Shown here piece by piece: positions 1 through 8,982 of a stretch of DNA of 64,000 nucleotides (position 1 is its first letter; each line of letters begins with the position of its first letter). A program made the position numbers and the translations under genes. Origin of the DNA: Portibacter marinus (GTDB lineage Bacteria; Bacteroidota; Bacteroidia; Chitinophagales; Saprospiraceae); the NCBI RefSeq assembly GCF_021533195.1, contig NZ_JAJNKB010000013.1, forward strand, positions 1-64,000. Direction: 5' to 3'. The notes beneath the pieces are model-generated. The model saw nothing but the letters and a program-made list of their open reading frames with translations. It ran no database searches and was not told the origin of the DNA.

Positions 1-1227
1 TTCGTTGATCAAAGAACGGATGGTGACTGCCCTCAAGAATATAGCATCACCAGAACATGGACGGCTAAGGATGCTTGTGGAAACACTTCCACAGCTTCTC
101 AAACCATCAAAGTTACCGATGAGACACTTCCCACCCTCATCGGCAATCTACCACCAGACATCACGCTGGATAATTACTGCTCTGATCCAAGCATACCAGA
201 GCCTCCAGTGATTACAGGTGATGACAATTGTGATGATGATGTCGAAGTGATCTATACAGAAACTATTGATGATATGACTGAATATCCAATAAGTTTCAAA
301 ATCACCAGGACATGGACCGCTATGGATGATTGTGGAAATGTGTCGGAGACGCATACTCAAATGATCTCTGTACCTTATTGCTGTTCTGATGAAACTGCAT
401 TTGCTTATCAAGAAGGTAATTGCTTTATTCAAGGCGGTGGCAAGAAAGGAAAAGGGAAAGGGAAAGGTGGAAGATGGGGCTGGTACATTGAAGATAATCT
501 CGATGATGTCATGGCCAATGGAGGTGTGATTACCTATCCATTCATTGCCGGAGCAGGTCTATGTGACTTAGAAAGCGGAACCGAAGTTGGAACGGTATCA
601 CTGTTGTATGACGACGGCAAACTGTTCGTTACCTACAACATAATGAATGCAGACCTTACAGCAGATGAGATCTATACCATCGGTACTGTGCATGTTTATG
701 CCGGATGTGAAGCACCAAGCAAACTGGCTCCTGGTCAATATGGCAACACCGGTGAAGCTGTAGAGATGAGTCCGGGTATCTGGGTTGCCATGGTTGAATT
801 AGATCCTAGCGACATTGACTGTAGCGGTGAGGCTTATGTTATTGCTCATGCTGAAGTAGATATTTGCCGTAGAGTAGATCCGCCAGTAGATAGCGCTCTT
901 GAGATTATTTCTGATGATAATGAGAGTCTAGAGAGCATCGATGAAGAAGTAGTCGAAAGAAGGGAAGTTGTAGAATTTAAGGTTGCAGCTTATCCGAATC
1001 CTACTACTGACAAGCTTTCTATAAAATTAGAAGGTTTACAAGCAGACATGACAACAATTCGATTTATCAACAATATTGGAGAATTGGTTAAAGAGATAAC
1101 TTTGACTGATCCCGCTGTTCATGAATTGAATCTGAACTTGTCTAATGAATTAGAGAATGGTATATACCACCTACAAGTATTTAATGGAGAAGATTTTAAA
1201 ACCTTAACCATAATGCTTATAGACTAA
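1..1227 (+). CDS. 3' part of a secreted repeat protein with a T9SS sorting domain (start lies left of the window)
   Basis: Seen: the frame is open from base 1, so 408 residues of a longer protein are visible. They hold two Ig-like/HYR-type modules with the recurring core TRTWTAxDxCGN (about residues 18-25 and 102-112), a short Gly/Lys-rich stretch (about 145-158), a beta-rich region, and a last segment of about 80 residues that starts AYPNPTTDKLSI and ends in a hydrophobic strand. Known: this tail is the type A T9SS sorting domain that Bacteroidota use to export proteins to the cell surface or medium. Inferred: a large surface or secreted adhesin-like protein. The ligand is unknown. The Gly/Lys-rich stretch looks like a linker. 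A hairpin terminator follows the stop codon. Confidence 0.85.
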   Translation, partial: FVDQRTDGDCPQEYSITRTWTAKDACGNTSTASQTIKVTDETLPTLIGNLPPDITLDNYCSDPSIPEPPVITGDDNCDDDVEVIYTETIDDMTEYPISFKITRTWTAMDDCGNVSETHTQMISVPYCCSDETAFAYQEGNCFIQGGGKKGKGKGKGGRWGWYIEDNLDDVMANGGVITYPFIAGAGLCDLESGTEVGTVSLLYDDGKLFVTYNIMNADLTADEIYTIGTVHVYAGCEAPSKLAPGQYGNTGEAVEMSPGIWVAMVELDPSDIDCSGEAYVIAHAEVDICRRVDPPVDSALEIISDDNESLESIDEEVVERREVVEFKVAAYPNPTTDKLSIKLEGLQADMTTIRFINNIGELVKEITLTDPAVHELNLNLSNELENGIYHLQVFNGEDFKTLTIMLID

Positions 1228-1254
1228 AATTAGGTAATTAGGTATTACAAACTT

Positions 1255-1285
1255 GTCGGGCCTGGTTGTCATAACCGGGCCTGAC
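1255..1285 (+). terminator. Strong hairpin between two secreted-protein genes
   Basis: Seen: a 31-base sequence folds into a 14-bp stem (arms at 1255-1268 and 1272-1285, G.T wobbles included) with a 3-base loop, followed by only three T. It starts 27 bases after the stop of the first gene and ends 13 bases before the next start. Inferred: transcription terminator or attenuating hairpin for the upstream gene; the short T tract makes it imperfect. Confidence 0.6.
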
Positions 1286-1298
1286 TTTACCATAGGTC

Positions 1299-3404
1299 AT
1301 GAAGATTTCAACACTTGTCATTATTCTCTGCATTTTAAATATTTGTAAACCAATACAAAGTCAAGATGTAGTGATCTCGGATACCTATGATCCGGCAGTG
1401 ACTTTGGCAGATTTCGGTTTTACGAATATTGACTTTACTATTTCGGGCCAATCTTTTTCCAATCTCAATTCGGCATTCGGCCTGAAAAAAGTTTGTATCA
1501 ACATCAACCACTCATTTGTAGGTCAATTGAATGTGGCTTTGATATCACCTTCGGGCACTAAAATCGATCTTGTTTCAAATCGTGGAGGAAGTCAAAACAA
1601 TTTTGAAAATACTTGCTTTGACGGTATATCAACGGAAATCATAGAATTTGGCAATCACCCTTACTCAGGAACATACCAACCAGAAGACCCTATCGCACTC
1701 ATCAATGACGGTGGACCTTTTAATGGAAGTTGGAGAATCGAAGTTTATGATAATTCAGTGTTATTTCAAGGTAGTTTTGTCAGTTATGAATTAACTTTTG
1801 GTGATTCACCACCTGTTATAGAGCCAACTACCAATGATGAATGCGCTATGAGTTTACCACTTGAAATAAACAACAGTTATAACTGTACGCTTGCTACTTC
1901 AGCAACATTATCTCAGGCTAGTGATTCAGGAGTCAGCACCTCCTGTTCAGGATTCAATTTTAATGATGACATTTGGTTTTCATTCACTGCAGAAGATCAA
2001 GAACATGTCATTAGCACCTCCGAAGTAAACCCAAGCACTGATTTGATCTATGAAGTCTTTTCGGGTAATTGTAGTAGTTTGACTTCAATAATGTGCTCCT
2101 CCACAAGTGGCTTCCAGGTGGATAACCTCATTCCTGGTCAATCCTATTATATTAGGGTTGCTTCGACCTCCATCGAACCACAAATTACGGTATTCAATAT
2201 TTGTATCAGTGAAGGTATTCCCCCTCCTCCAGCCAACGATGATTTCTGTAACGCATATGAATTGAATTCAACAAACGGATTTTGTTATTCTGGGGCTACA
2301 TTTGCTGGTGCTACACATTCATCGACTTTTCCTGATTGCCAAGGTTTTGAATTTCCAGATCCTAGCAATGATATATGGTTCAAATTTGTCGCTCAATCTC
2401 AAAATGTATCTTTCACGATAAGTAATATGGTGGGGACTTCCAGGTTTATTTATTTCCAAATCTTGAGTGGACCTATAAATTGCAACAACCCACCTTCGCA
2501 TAATCTTTCTAGAATTGATTGTTATGTAGATGGAAATCCAGGTAATACAATTGGTTTCTCCACTGATCAACTCACTGTGGGAAACTCGTATTTTATCAGA
2601 CTAGCGACTTCCACTATGCCCCAGAATACTGTTTTTGACATTTGTGCTGCTTCCAGTAATCCTCCTATAAATGACAACTGTGAAAATCCCATTGACCTTT
2701 TTGTCGGCCAATGCAATGATGTCAATTATACCTTAACGGAAGCGACTGAGTCACCACAAGAAGATCCATGTCCTGACTTAGAATTTTTTAATGATGACAT
2801 TTGGTTTAGGTTCACACCATCTGTTCCAAATATTGTCATTGATGCTTTTAATATCACAGGTTCAGATGATGATCTTATGTTTGAGATATTTTCCGGTTCC
2901 TGCTCCAACTTACAATTAATCTTATGCTACGATGCTATTCCAAATGGACAAATCACATTGACTGGCTTAAATACCAATATTTCTTATTTAATTAGGGTGG
3001 CATCAGTACTTCCAAATTCACAATTCATAGATTTTAATATGTGTATAAAAGAAGAGAGTGATTGCCCTACTGAAGTAAGATCATTTTATGACTATAGTTC
3101 TTATAGTCTTCGTCATGTCGTAGAGTGCTCTCCTAGTAATACTACCGTTTCTTTTCATTCATCACTTGAAGGGAAAATACTTGAGTTTTCAACTCCGACA
3201 ATTACCCTTTCAAATAATAAGATCTTTGATGCTACTAACTTTTCAGCGCCACTTCGATTCAGTAACTCAAGTTTAAATAATACCAATTATTTATTTGACG
3301 TGACAGGAACAACAACACTCAAGAATATTAGCATTGAGGGCAAATCTGTCAATTCAATGAAAATAAAAGTAAGTGCAAATGGGATTTTGACATTTACTCA
3401 GTAG
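1299..3404 (+). CDS. Secreted protein with a P/Homo B domain and three tandem beta-sandwich modules
   Basis: Seen: 701 residues with a Sec signal peptide (about 1-22). Residues 25-170 read as a proprotein-convertase P (Homo B) domain: conserved INHSFVGQL, LISPSGT, FNGSWRIEVYD. Then come three modules of about 140 residues starting near 178, 312 and 456. Each opens with a NDxC motif and contains D(D/N)IWFxF and YxIRVAS, like pre-peptidase C-terminal-type domains. The last 110 residues are a different beta-rich segment. Known: P domains in Bacteroidota often sit on secreted proteases, but no protease domain is present. Inferred: a surface binding protein. No clear T9SS sorting motif is seen at the C terminus, which is odd beside neighbours that have one. 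Confidence 0.75.
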   Translation: MKISTLVIILCILNICKPIQSQDVVISDTYDPAVTLADFGFTNIDFTISGQSFSNLNSAFGLKKVCININHSFVGQLNVALISPSGTKIDLVSNRGGSQNNFENTCFDGISTEIIEFGNHPYSGTYQPEDPIALINDGGPFNGSWRIEVYDNSVLFQGSFVSYELTFGDSPPVIEPTTNDECAMSLPLEINNSYNCTLATSATLSQASDSGVSTSCSGFNFNDDIWFSFTAEDQEHVISTSEVNPSTDLIYEVFSGNCSSLTSIMCSSTSGFQVDNLIPGQSYYIRVASTSIEPQITVFNICISEGIPPPPANDDFCNAYELNSTNGFCYSGATFAGATHSSTFPDCQGFEFPDPSNDIWFKFVAQSQNVSFTISNMVGTSRFIYFQILSGPINCNNPPSHNLSRIDCYVDGNPGNTIGFSTDQLTVGNSYFIRLATSTMPQNTVFDICAASSNPPINDNCENPIDLFVGQCNDVNYTLTEATESPQEDPCPDLEFFNDDIWFRFTPSVPNIVIDAFNITGSDDDLMFEIFSGSCSNLQLILCYDAIPNGQITLTGLNTNISYLIRVASVLPNSQFIDFNMCIKEESDCPTEVRSFYDYSSYSLRHVVECSPSNTTVSFHSSLEGKILEFSTPTITLSNNKIFDATNFSAPLRFSNSSLNNTNYLFDVTGTTTLKNISIEGKSVNSMKIKVSANGILTFTQ

Positions 3405-3437
3405 GCTGTATTGGCGATCAAGGTTAAGTACATAAAA

Positions 3438-3468
3438 AAGCGGCCCCACACATTGCGCAGAGCCACTT
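3438..3468 (-). terminator. Terminator of the M12B metalloprotease gene
   Basis: Seen: read on the minus strand, 31 bases fold into a long hairpin (outer arms AAGTGGC and GCCGCTT, inner stem held by G.U pairs) followed by a run of six T. The wobbles pair only in the minus-strand RNA, which fixes the direction. It begins 28 bases past the stop codon of the metalloprotease gene. Confidence 0.65.
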
Positions 3469-3496
3469 AAAAAAATGTAATTGGGAATAACCTCTA

Positions 3497-6277
3497 TTAG
3501 TCTATTTTAATCAGCTTGTCAGTTAACAAGTTTTCACCATCCTGAAGTTTGATCATATAGATCCCGGAAGGCAATGTTCCTATAGAAAATCTATCTGATA
3601 TCACCTTCCCCTCAAATCTGTAGTTTTTACTGATAACCAATTGGCCATTCATGTCAAAAATGTCCATATTCACTACATCTGAAACCGATTCCTTATTGCT
3701 ATAATCCAATAAAAGCTGCTGTCTTGTAGGATTGGGCCAAAAGCTAAATGACATGTCTGTACCCAAAACACTCTCTCCCAGGTTTTCAGGTAACGCACTA
3801 GCACAAGTCTCTACTTCAGATATCGAAACAGACATGAGTGTTGAAGAATTACCATCATAAGCATCAGACAAAGCAACAGATACACTTTGTGCTACAGGTA
3901 TGGTTACATTCACAAAAGCCACGTTGGCACCGTTAAAGCTGCCATAATTGACCACTGCACCGCTACCATCCACATAATTTATACTCACGCTCTCGTCATA
4001 TCTTCCAGATCCTTTACCATTCAATTTGCTACCCAAACCACTGATAGTAAAACTTACATTATCAGCAATTCCCATAAAATCTACTGTTGAAGTTGAAGAT
4101 CCTCCTCCACTGTGCGTCAACGTTGAAGGATTCATTGTAAATGTAACAGAACTACAGTCATCACAACCATCAGGTATTCCATCTCCATCAGCATCTAACG
4201 CGTCATTAAAGCCTGGACACAAATCATCCGCATCACAGACCCCGTCTCCGTCTGAATCTGGAGTAAGGCATTGATTATTGTCTTCACAATAGTTTATTGA
4301 ACTCAGATTCACACTCAAACCAGATGCACTGCCATCATATGAATCAGAAAGATTGACTTCTACAGATAAGGCTTTAGCTGAAATACTCACATTATATACA
4401 GAACCTTGGTTGCCGTTAAATGAACCGTAATTTACAGTCTGCCCTTCCTCATTGATATAAACAACATTTACCGATTCCGTATACCGATCACTCGGCTTTC
4501 CTCCGGTAACGGAATTGATTCCTGAAACGGTAAATGAAATATTCTGAGACGTCCTATCAAAAACGTAAGATGTGGAGCTACTTCCACCTCCAGAATGCGT
4601 TAAAGGATTACCGGCAAATGTACCAGTCAATTCCTGACAATCAAGATCACAACCGTCTGGAACTCCGTCGCCATCGCTATCAATAGCATCGTCAAATCCA
4701 GGGCAAACATCTTCTCCATCACAAATTCCATCACCATCACTATCCGCCAGGGAACCAGTACAATTACAGTCTGCGCCATAGATATCATTGACCGTACAAG
4801 CATCGCCATCATCACAAGAAGTTCCGATTAATCCATCATCAAATCCAGGGCAAACATCTTCAGCATCACAGACTCCGTCACCATCGCTATCCGGCTCTGG
4901 TGTACCTATACAGTTACAATTAGCATCATAAACATCACCAGTTGTGCATGGGTCTCCATCATCACATAATAGTCCTTCATCCGTACAATCCGCACAAGGT
5001 GAAAGACAAGTTGCTCCAGCTACTCTACTTCTGATCAAATCGCCGGGCTGTGGACCGAAGCCGTTGCTCATGTTAATGCCTACTCCCGAAACCAGGTGGC
5101 AATAACTCATAATGGTACCTCCATTGTTTGGTAGTGGAGGGGTGGGACAGTTAGGGTCTCCATAGCCTCTGGCCGCTGCACAACCATCGATTGCTGTATT
5201 GTTTCCATTCCATACACAAGAGTGGGTATGTGGTGATCCCAAATTATGACCCATCTCATGCGTAATAACATTGGTTGTCCATGAATAAGATGGCAACTCA
5301 TTATAATAGCTATAGATGTAGCTGTATGAATATCCATAGGAAGTACAAAGTGCATTCACCCATGCTATACCTCCACCACTTGGAGCGCCACGAGAGACAA
5401 GGTGAGCCAAATCGCCGTTGTAGCTAGGAACCTGACTTCTAAAGGATGTCAATGCATTACTAGTAGAAGTAGTTGCATATGAATCAGGAGTATCCCAAAC
5501 TTTGATCTCAGAGATTTTAGTGGTGATAGATTCGTTAGCATATAGCGTGGCAACGATATTGAAAATACCTGTCAATTGATTCACGGTATTCTGTACAGAG
5601 CCCTCTTCCAAAAACATATCGTGTTCACATTCAAAATAAACATTTACACAATTTTCAACCCTGGCTCCAGTATTTCCATCAATTATATTGTTTCTGACCT
5701 CTTGAAGCATTTCTGTATCGCAATCAAAATTTGGCTTGTCCTCTCTCTGATTGTTATCAAATAAAATGTATTTATCCTTGGAGTTTTGAAGTCGGCCAAT
5801 GACGAGATTGCCTCGCTCTCTGGAATCGATAATACCTATTAACCGATCCTCCATAAAACTTAAGGCCACAATGGAATTCTTATCTCCTTCAACGATCCCT
5901 CTGTAGAATTTCGCTTCAATCTGCCCAAAAAATGGGTTGCCAGAACTTGTTTTGACGTTGAAGCCCGGAGACAAAATTTCTTGCTCGACCAATTCAAGTG
6001 TTAAGCTTTTGTTTCTAAATTCCAGAGGGATCTTTATAGCCTCTGAATCATTACTTAGCAGCTGTTTTAAATCTTTTTGAGTCATTGTAAATACGCTGTG
6101 ATCTACATTGGCATCTCGCAGATTTTGAGCCTTTGCAAAAATATCAAAGGATTCAAAGCTAACATTTTGGTTCTTTTTGGACTGGACCAGGTTTGCCAAT
6201 TTATTGGATTGTGCAAAGTTGCTGGACAATCCAAACAGGCAAATAAAAGTAAGTGTAAACAGTTTTCTAATTCCCAT
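3497..6277 (-). CDS. Secreted M12B (reprolysin-like) zinc metalloprotease with T9SS sorting domain
   Basis: Seen: 926 residues; signal peptide about 1-22; a propeptide-like region to about residue 200; a metzincin catalytic domain with the zinc motif HExxHxxGxxH at 340-350 (HEMGHNLGSPH) and a Met-turn IMSYC near 390. Downstream are Cys-rich and thrombospondin type-3 calcium repeats (DSDGDGVCD type, three copies), alternating with two homologous beta-domains that both contain LTHSGGGSS and VNYGSFNG. The last 80 residues are a type A T9SS sorting domain (FSFWPNPTRQQLLLDY start). Known: M12B proteases cleave extracellular protein. Inferred: secreted, calcium-stabilised protease. The start fits the signal peptide, and a -7 box lies 42-49 bases upstream. 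Confidence 0.92.
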   Translation of the reverse strand: MGIRKLFTLTFICLFGLSSNFAQSNKLANLVQSKKNQNVSFESFDIFAKAQNLRDANVDHSVFTMTQKDLKQLLSNDSEAIKIPLEFRNKSLTLELVEQEILSPGFNVKTSSGNPFFGQIEAKFYRGIVEGDKNSIVALSFMEDRLIGIIDSRERGNLVIGRLQNSKDKYILFDNNQREDKPNFDCDTEMLQEVRNNIIDGNTGARVENCVNVYFECEHDMFLEEGSVQNTVNQLTGIFNIVATLYANESITTKISEIKVWDTPDSYATTSTSNALTSFRSQVPSYNGDLAHLVSRGAPSGGGIAWVNALCTSYGYSYSYIYSYYNELPSYSWTTNVITHEMGHNLGSPHTHSCVWNGNNTAIDGCAAARGYGDPNCPTPPLPNNGGTIMSYCHLVSGVGINMSNGFGPQPGDLIRSRVAGATCLSPCADCTDEGLLCDDGDPCTTGDVYDANCNCIGTPEPDSDGDGVCDAEDVCPGFDDGLIGTSCDDGDACTVNDIYGADCNCTGSLADSDGDGICDGEDVCPGFDDAIDSDGDGVPDGCDLDCQELTGTFAGNPLTHSGGGSSSTSYVFDRTSQNISFTVSGINSVTGGKPSDRYTESVNVVYINEEGQTVNYGSFNGNQGSVYNVSISAKALSVEVNLSDSYDGSASGLSVNLSSINYCEDNNQCLTPDSDGDGVCDADDLCPGFNDALDADGDGIPDGCDDCSSVTFTMNPSTLTHSGGGSSTSTVDFMGIADNVSFTISGLGSKLNGKGSGRYDESVSINYVDGSGAVVNYGSFNGANVAFVNVTIPVAQSVSVALSDAYDGNSSTLMSVSISEVETCASALPENLGESVLGTDMSFSFWPNPTRQQLLLDYSNKESVSDVVNMDIFDMNGQLVISKNYRFEGKVISDRFSIGTLPSGIYMIKLQDGENLLTDKLIKID

Positions 6278-6318
6278 AATTTAATTGATTGTTAGTTTAG
6301 CAATTTTTAAACAGTGGC

Positions 6319-6326
6319 CAAAAATA
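6319..6326 (-). promoter_or_regulatory. Candidate -7 promoter box of the metalloprotease gene
   Basis: Seen: on the minus strand the octamer TATTTTTG matches the Bacteroidota sigma-A -7 consensus TAnnTTTG. It lies 42-49 bases upstream of the start codon and predicts a leader of about 35 bases. No convincing -33 TTG at the usual 19-base spacing was found. Confidence 0.35.
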
Positions 6327-6413
6327 GAGTTGTAAATCACTTAGAGAAAAATTAAATCCCGAAATGTCTTTGTCGCGGGAAGCAAAATTCTGAAATTGAA
6401 TCTTCCACGCTAT

Positions 6414-6998
6414 TTATGATCTATTATCAAAAAATAATAGGTTTTGTATTATATTTTTCAGAGATGGAATGACTTCTTGAACAAACCACTGGTTCTTGGC
6501 CTGCCAAATATTGTTTCTGGGAGAGGGATGAGGCAGAGGGAAATATTTGGGTAAGAACTGTTCAAATTTCTTTACATTTTGTGTCAATGTTTTATAGGGA
6601 GAGTTCAGATAAGCATCTTGTGCATATTTACCAATCAATAAAGTGAGGCGCACGTCTTTAATCTTAGAGAGCAATTCAGGGTGCCATGTTGGTGCACAGA
6701 TCTTCATCGGAGGCAAATCACCTGACTTGCCTCGGCCAGGATAGCAGAATCCCATAGGTACCACTGCGAACTGGTCAGGGTTATAGAAAATATCTTCATC
6801 TACACCCAGCCAATCTCTTAAGTTATCTCCTGATTTATCTGCCCACGGTTTTCCTACGTCGTGAACTATACTTCCCGGAGCCTGACTAAGCAGAATAATT
6901 TTGCTAGTAGGCCTGGCAACAACTATGGGCCTGGGTCCAAGTGGGAGTTGGTCAGCACAAAGCGTACAAGATCGGATGTTCTGCAAAAGATTTTTCAT
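6414..6998 (-). CDS. Uracil-DNA glycosylase family protein (HI_0220.2-like)
   Basis: Seen: 194 residues; N-terminal CxxC-containing segment (CTLCADQLPLGPRPI), a SQAPGSIVHDVGKPWADKSG active-site-like loop, a middle LIGKYAQ strand and the C-terminal motif LPHPSPRN. Known: SQAPG and HPSPRN are the two signature motifs of the uracil-DNA glycosylase superfamily, here of the small COG1573/HI_0220.2 type. The latter's enzymatic activity is poorly defined. Inferred: base-excision repair or a related nucleotide role in the cytoplasm. The gene follows the oxidoreductase gene by 3 bases, so the two are probably cotranscribed, possibly with the TetR gene. Confidence 0.8.
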   Translation of the reverse strand: MKNLLQNIRSCTLCADQLPLGPRPIVVARPTSKIILLSQAPGSIVHDVGKPWADKSGDNLRDWLGVDEDIFYNPDQFAVVPMGFCYPGRGKSGDLPPMKICAPTWHPELLSKIKDVRLTLLIGKYAQDAYLNSPYKTLTQNVKKFEQFLPKYFPLPHPSPRNNIWQAKNQWFVQEVIPSLKNIIQNLLFFDNRS

Positions 6999-7001
6999 GA
7001 A

Positions 7002-7955
7002 CTATTTCTTGTGGATTCTCAGCACAATCTTTCCTTTATTTTTATTTTCTGCCATATATTGGTGAGCATCGCAAGCATTTTCAAAGTCAAATTCTCGGTC
7101 CACATTGGTTTTAAAGGGAAAGTGATCTGGAAAAATAAACCGCTTCTTTAGGCCGCTAATTAATTCGGATTTGTAAACATCATCTCTTGCTCTCAATGTA
7201 CTGCCTTCTATTTTTAATCTTTTGGTAATAATAGCTGCAATATTGGTCTCGGAAATATTGACTCCGCCCAGAAATCCAAGCATGACCATCCTTCCTTCTG
7301 TTGTCAAAACTTTCAAATTCTTTTGAAAATATGGTCCTCCAACAAGGTCCAAAATCAAATCGATTTCGCTTGTAGCTTGATCAAAGGATACCTTTTTATA
7401 GTCAATACATTCATCCGCCCCTAAGGACCTACAGAAATCGTGTTTGCCTTTGGATGCCGTACAAATGACATGACAACCACATGATTTCGCAATTTGTATG
7501 GCTGCAGCCCCTACTCCACTGGCCCCGGCGTGAATTAAAATGCGTTCACCTGCTTGTATCTCGCCGATATAAATAAGGGATTGATATGATGTAATGAAAG
7601 CTTCAGGAACAGCGGCAGCTTCTTTTAGGTCAATGTTATCAGTCAGGTGGATAAGATGGGAAGCTTCGACAGCTAGATGATCTGCATATGCTCCACTTGC
7701 GACAATGGAGCAAACTTTGTCACCCAAGCTTATATCTTTTACCTCTGAACCTAATTTCACAACTGTTCCCGAAAATTCAAGACCAAGGATATCAGAAGCA
7801 CCTTCAGGGGGTGGATAAAGACCTTTAATTTGTAATAAATCTGCTCTATTTACCCCGGCATAAGCAACTTGAATCAGACATTGACTAGGTGAAATTTCAG
7901 GTCTAGGTCGTTCCACGAATGCGATTTCTTGATTCTGTGCTATTATTGCTCTCAT
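7002..7955 (-). CDS. NAD(P)H:quinone oxidoreductase, zinc-independent MDR family (PIG3-like)
   Basis: Seen: 317 residues; GroES-like N-terminal half with the conserved VAYAGVNRADLLQIKGLYPPPEG stretch (residues about 29-51), then a Rossmann fold with the nucleotide loop AGASGVGAAAIQIAK near 143-157. No zinc-binding cysteine cluster of the alcohol-dehydrogenase type is present. Known: this is the quinone oxidoreductase branch of the medium-chain reductases, usually NADPH-dependent. Inferred: reduction of quinones or other electrophiles. The gene lies between the TetR gene and the glycosylase gene on one strand; the TetR protein may control it. Confidence 0.85.
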   Translation of the reverse strand: MRAIIAQNQEIAFVERPRPEISPSQCLIQVAYAGVNRADLLQIKGLYPPPEGASDILGLEFSGTVVKLGSEVKDISLGDKVCSIVASGAYADHLAVEASHLIHLTDNIDLKEAAAVPEAFITSYQSLIYIGEIQAGERILIHAGASGVGAAAIQIAKSCGCHVICTASKGKHDFCRSLGADECIDYKKVSFDQATSEIDLILDLVGGPYFQKNLKVLTTEGRMVMLGFLGGVNISETNIAAIITKRLKIEGSTLRARDDVYKSELISGLKKRFIFPDHFPFKTNVDREFDFENACDAHQYMAENKNKGKIVLRIHKK

Positions 7956-8008
7956 GTTTTAAAGATAGAGAGATTTAATTTTTATTTGAAGGAAGAGAAC
8001 AATTAAAG

Positions 8009-8680
8009 TCAGGCATCTGGATCCGTCAACATCTTTCTGGTATGTCTAATAATGTAGTTTCTCCAATCTGTAATCTCAACTTTAAGTATAGAGGTTTTTT
8101 TGCCGGAAGTTGCATTTAACTTTACAAAACCCAAAACATTGGCCCATGCATACAGATAAATTAGCTCAGGTTTTTGCTTATTGAGAATACTTCCATCCTT
8201 TCTTCCCCTTTCTATTTCTTTGAGAAAAATGCTGATGGGAATGTTTTGAATGTCGCGAACTCGTTCATAATAACTGGACACCTTCATGGCATCGGTTATT
8301 TTTTCATCCAATACACCATTGCTGGTAGACCTGACAAAGGAAATAAAATCAAGCATAGCTTCTGAATATAGAAAGTTTTTCTCGCTAAAAGCGATGAAAC
8401 TTTTCATTAAGCCAACCAATCCCTCCAATCCCGATTGATCTTTAGTTGCTTCCACACTTTCATAAAAGGTATCAATAAGAGCCTGAAATGCTCGGTAGGT
8501 AATGGCCATATACAAATTCTCTTTACTAGAAAAGTAAAAATATATGGTACCCTTAGATATTCCGATTTCGCTGGCCACATCTTCCATCTTTGTGTTGGCA
8601 AATCCTTGCTCTGAAAATACTTTTTCAGCCGCATCGATGATCGCGTTTTCTTTCAGATTTCTTTTCGTAGAAGTAGCCAT
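8009..8680 (-). CDS. TetR/AcrR family transcriptional regulator
   Basis: Seen: 223 residues from the chosen ATG (an upstream ATG at 8707 would add 9 residues). A typical TetR helix-turn-helix lies near residues 7-53, with AAEKVFSEQGFANTKMEDVA and ISKGTIYFYFSSKENLY as signatures. The C-terminal half is the variable all-helical ligand-binding and dimerisation domain; its ligand cannot be told. It is followed after 53 bases by the quinone oxidoreductase gene on the same strand. Inferred: a local repressor, possibly of its own cluster. The iteron array at 8870-8957 lies 190-277 bases upstream of its start and is one candidate operator. Confidence 0.88.
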   Translation of the reverse strand: MATSTKRNLKENAIIDAAEKVFSEQGFANTKMEDVASEIGISKGTIYFYFSSKENLYMAITYRAFQALIDTFYESVEATKDQSGLEGLVGLMKSFIAFSEKNFLYSEAMLDFISFVRSTSNGVLDEKITDAMKVSSYYERVRDIQNIPISIFLKEIERGRKDGSILNKQKPELIYLYAWANVLGFVKLNATSGKKTSILKVEITDWRNYIIRHTRKMLTDPDA

Positions 8681-8869
8681 AGTGAATAAGTTGCTGCGCT
8701 GAGACAAACATAAGTATTTAATAAGGATACGAGAAGGGAGTGCGAGATTAATTCTTAGGTATAGAAATTAATGAGAGTTGTGATAAATTGTAAATAACAT
8801 ATGGGTAATTCTTAACTGTTTTAGCATGAGAGTGACTCATACAGCTGGCTAATAAGATTTGCCAGTCTC

Positions 8870-8957
8870 AAAATCACGAAGTGCAATTCTCAAAATCACG
8901 AAGTCTCACTTGCAAAATCACGAAATGCCAGTCAAAGAATCACGAATTACCAGTACT
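8870..8957. repeat. Four direct repeats (iterons) with exact 22-bp period, next to dnaA
   Basis: Seen: the 11-mer AAAATCACGAA occurs at 8870, 8892 and 8914, and as AGAATCACGAA at 8936. Spacing is exactly 22 bp each time, two helical turns. The 11-bp linkers are less conserved, though CCAGT recurs in the last two and just before the first. The array begins 26 bp beyond the dnaA stop and lies between dnaA and the TetR gene. It contains no recognisable DnaA box (TTATNCACA). Inferred: a cooperative protein-binding array. Candidates are a TetR-family or other regulator operator, or a replication-control element. Confidence 0.8.
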
Positions 8958-8982
8958 AAAATGATCTGGTAGTTGAAGAAAA

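Noticed and set aside
8870-8957. DnaA boxes or oriC
   Set aside because: The repeated core AAAATCACGAA does not match TTATNCACA in either direction, so the iterons alone do not support an origin.
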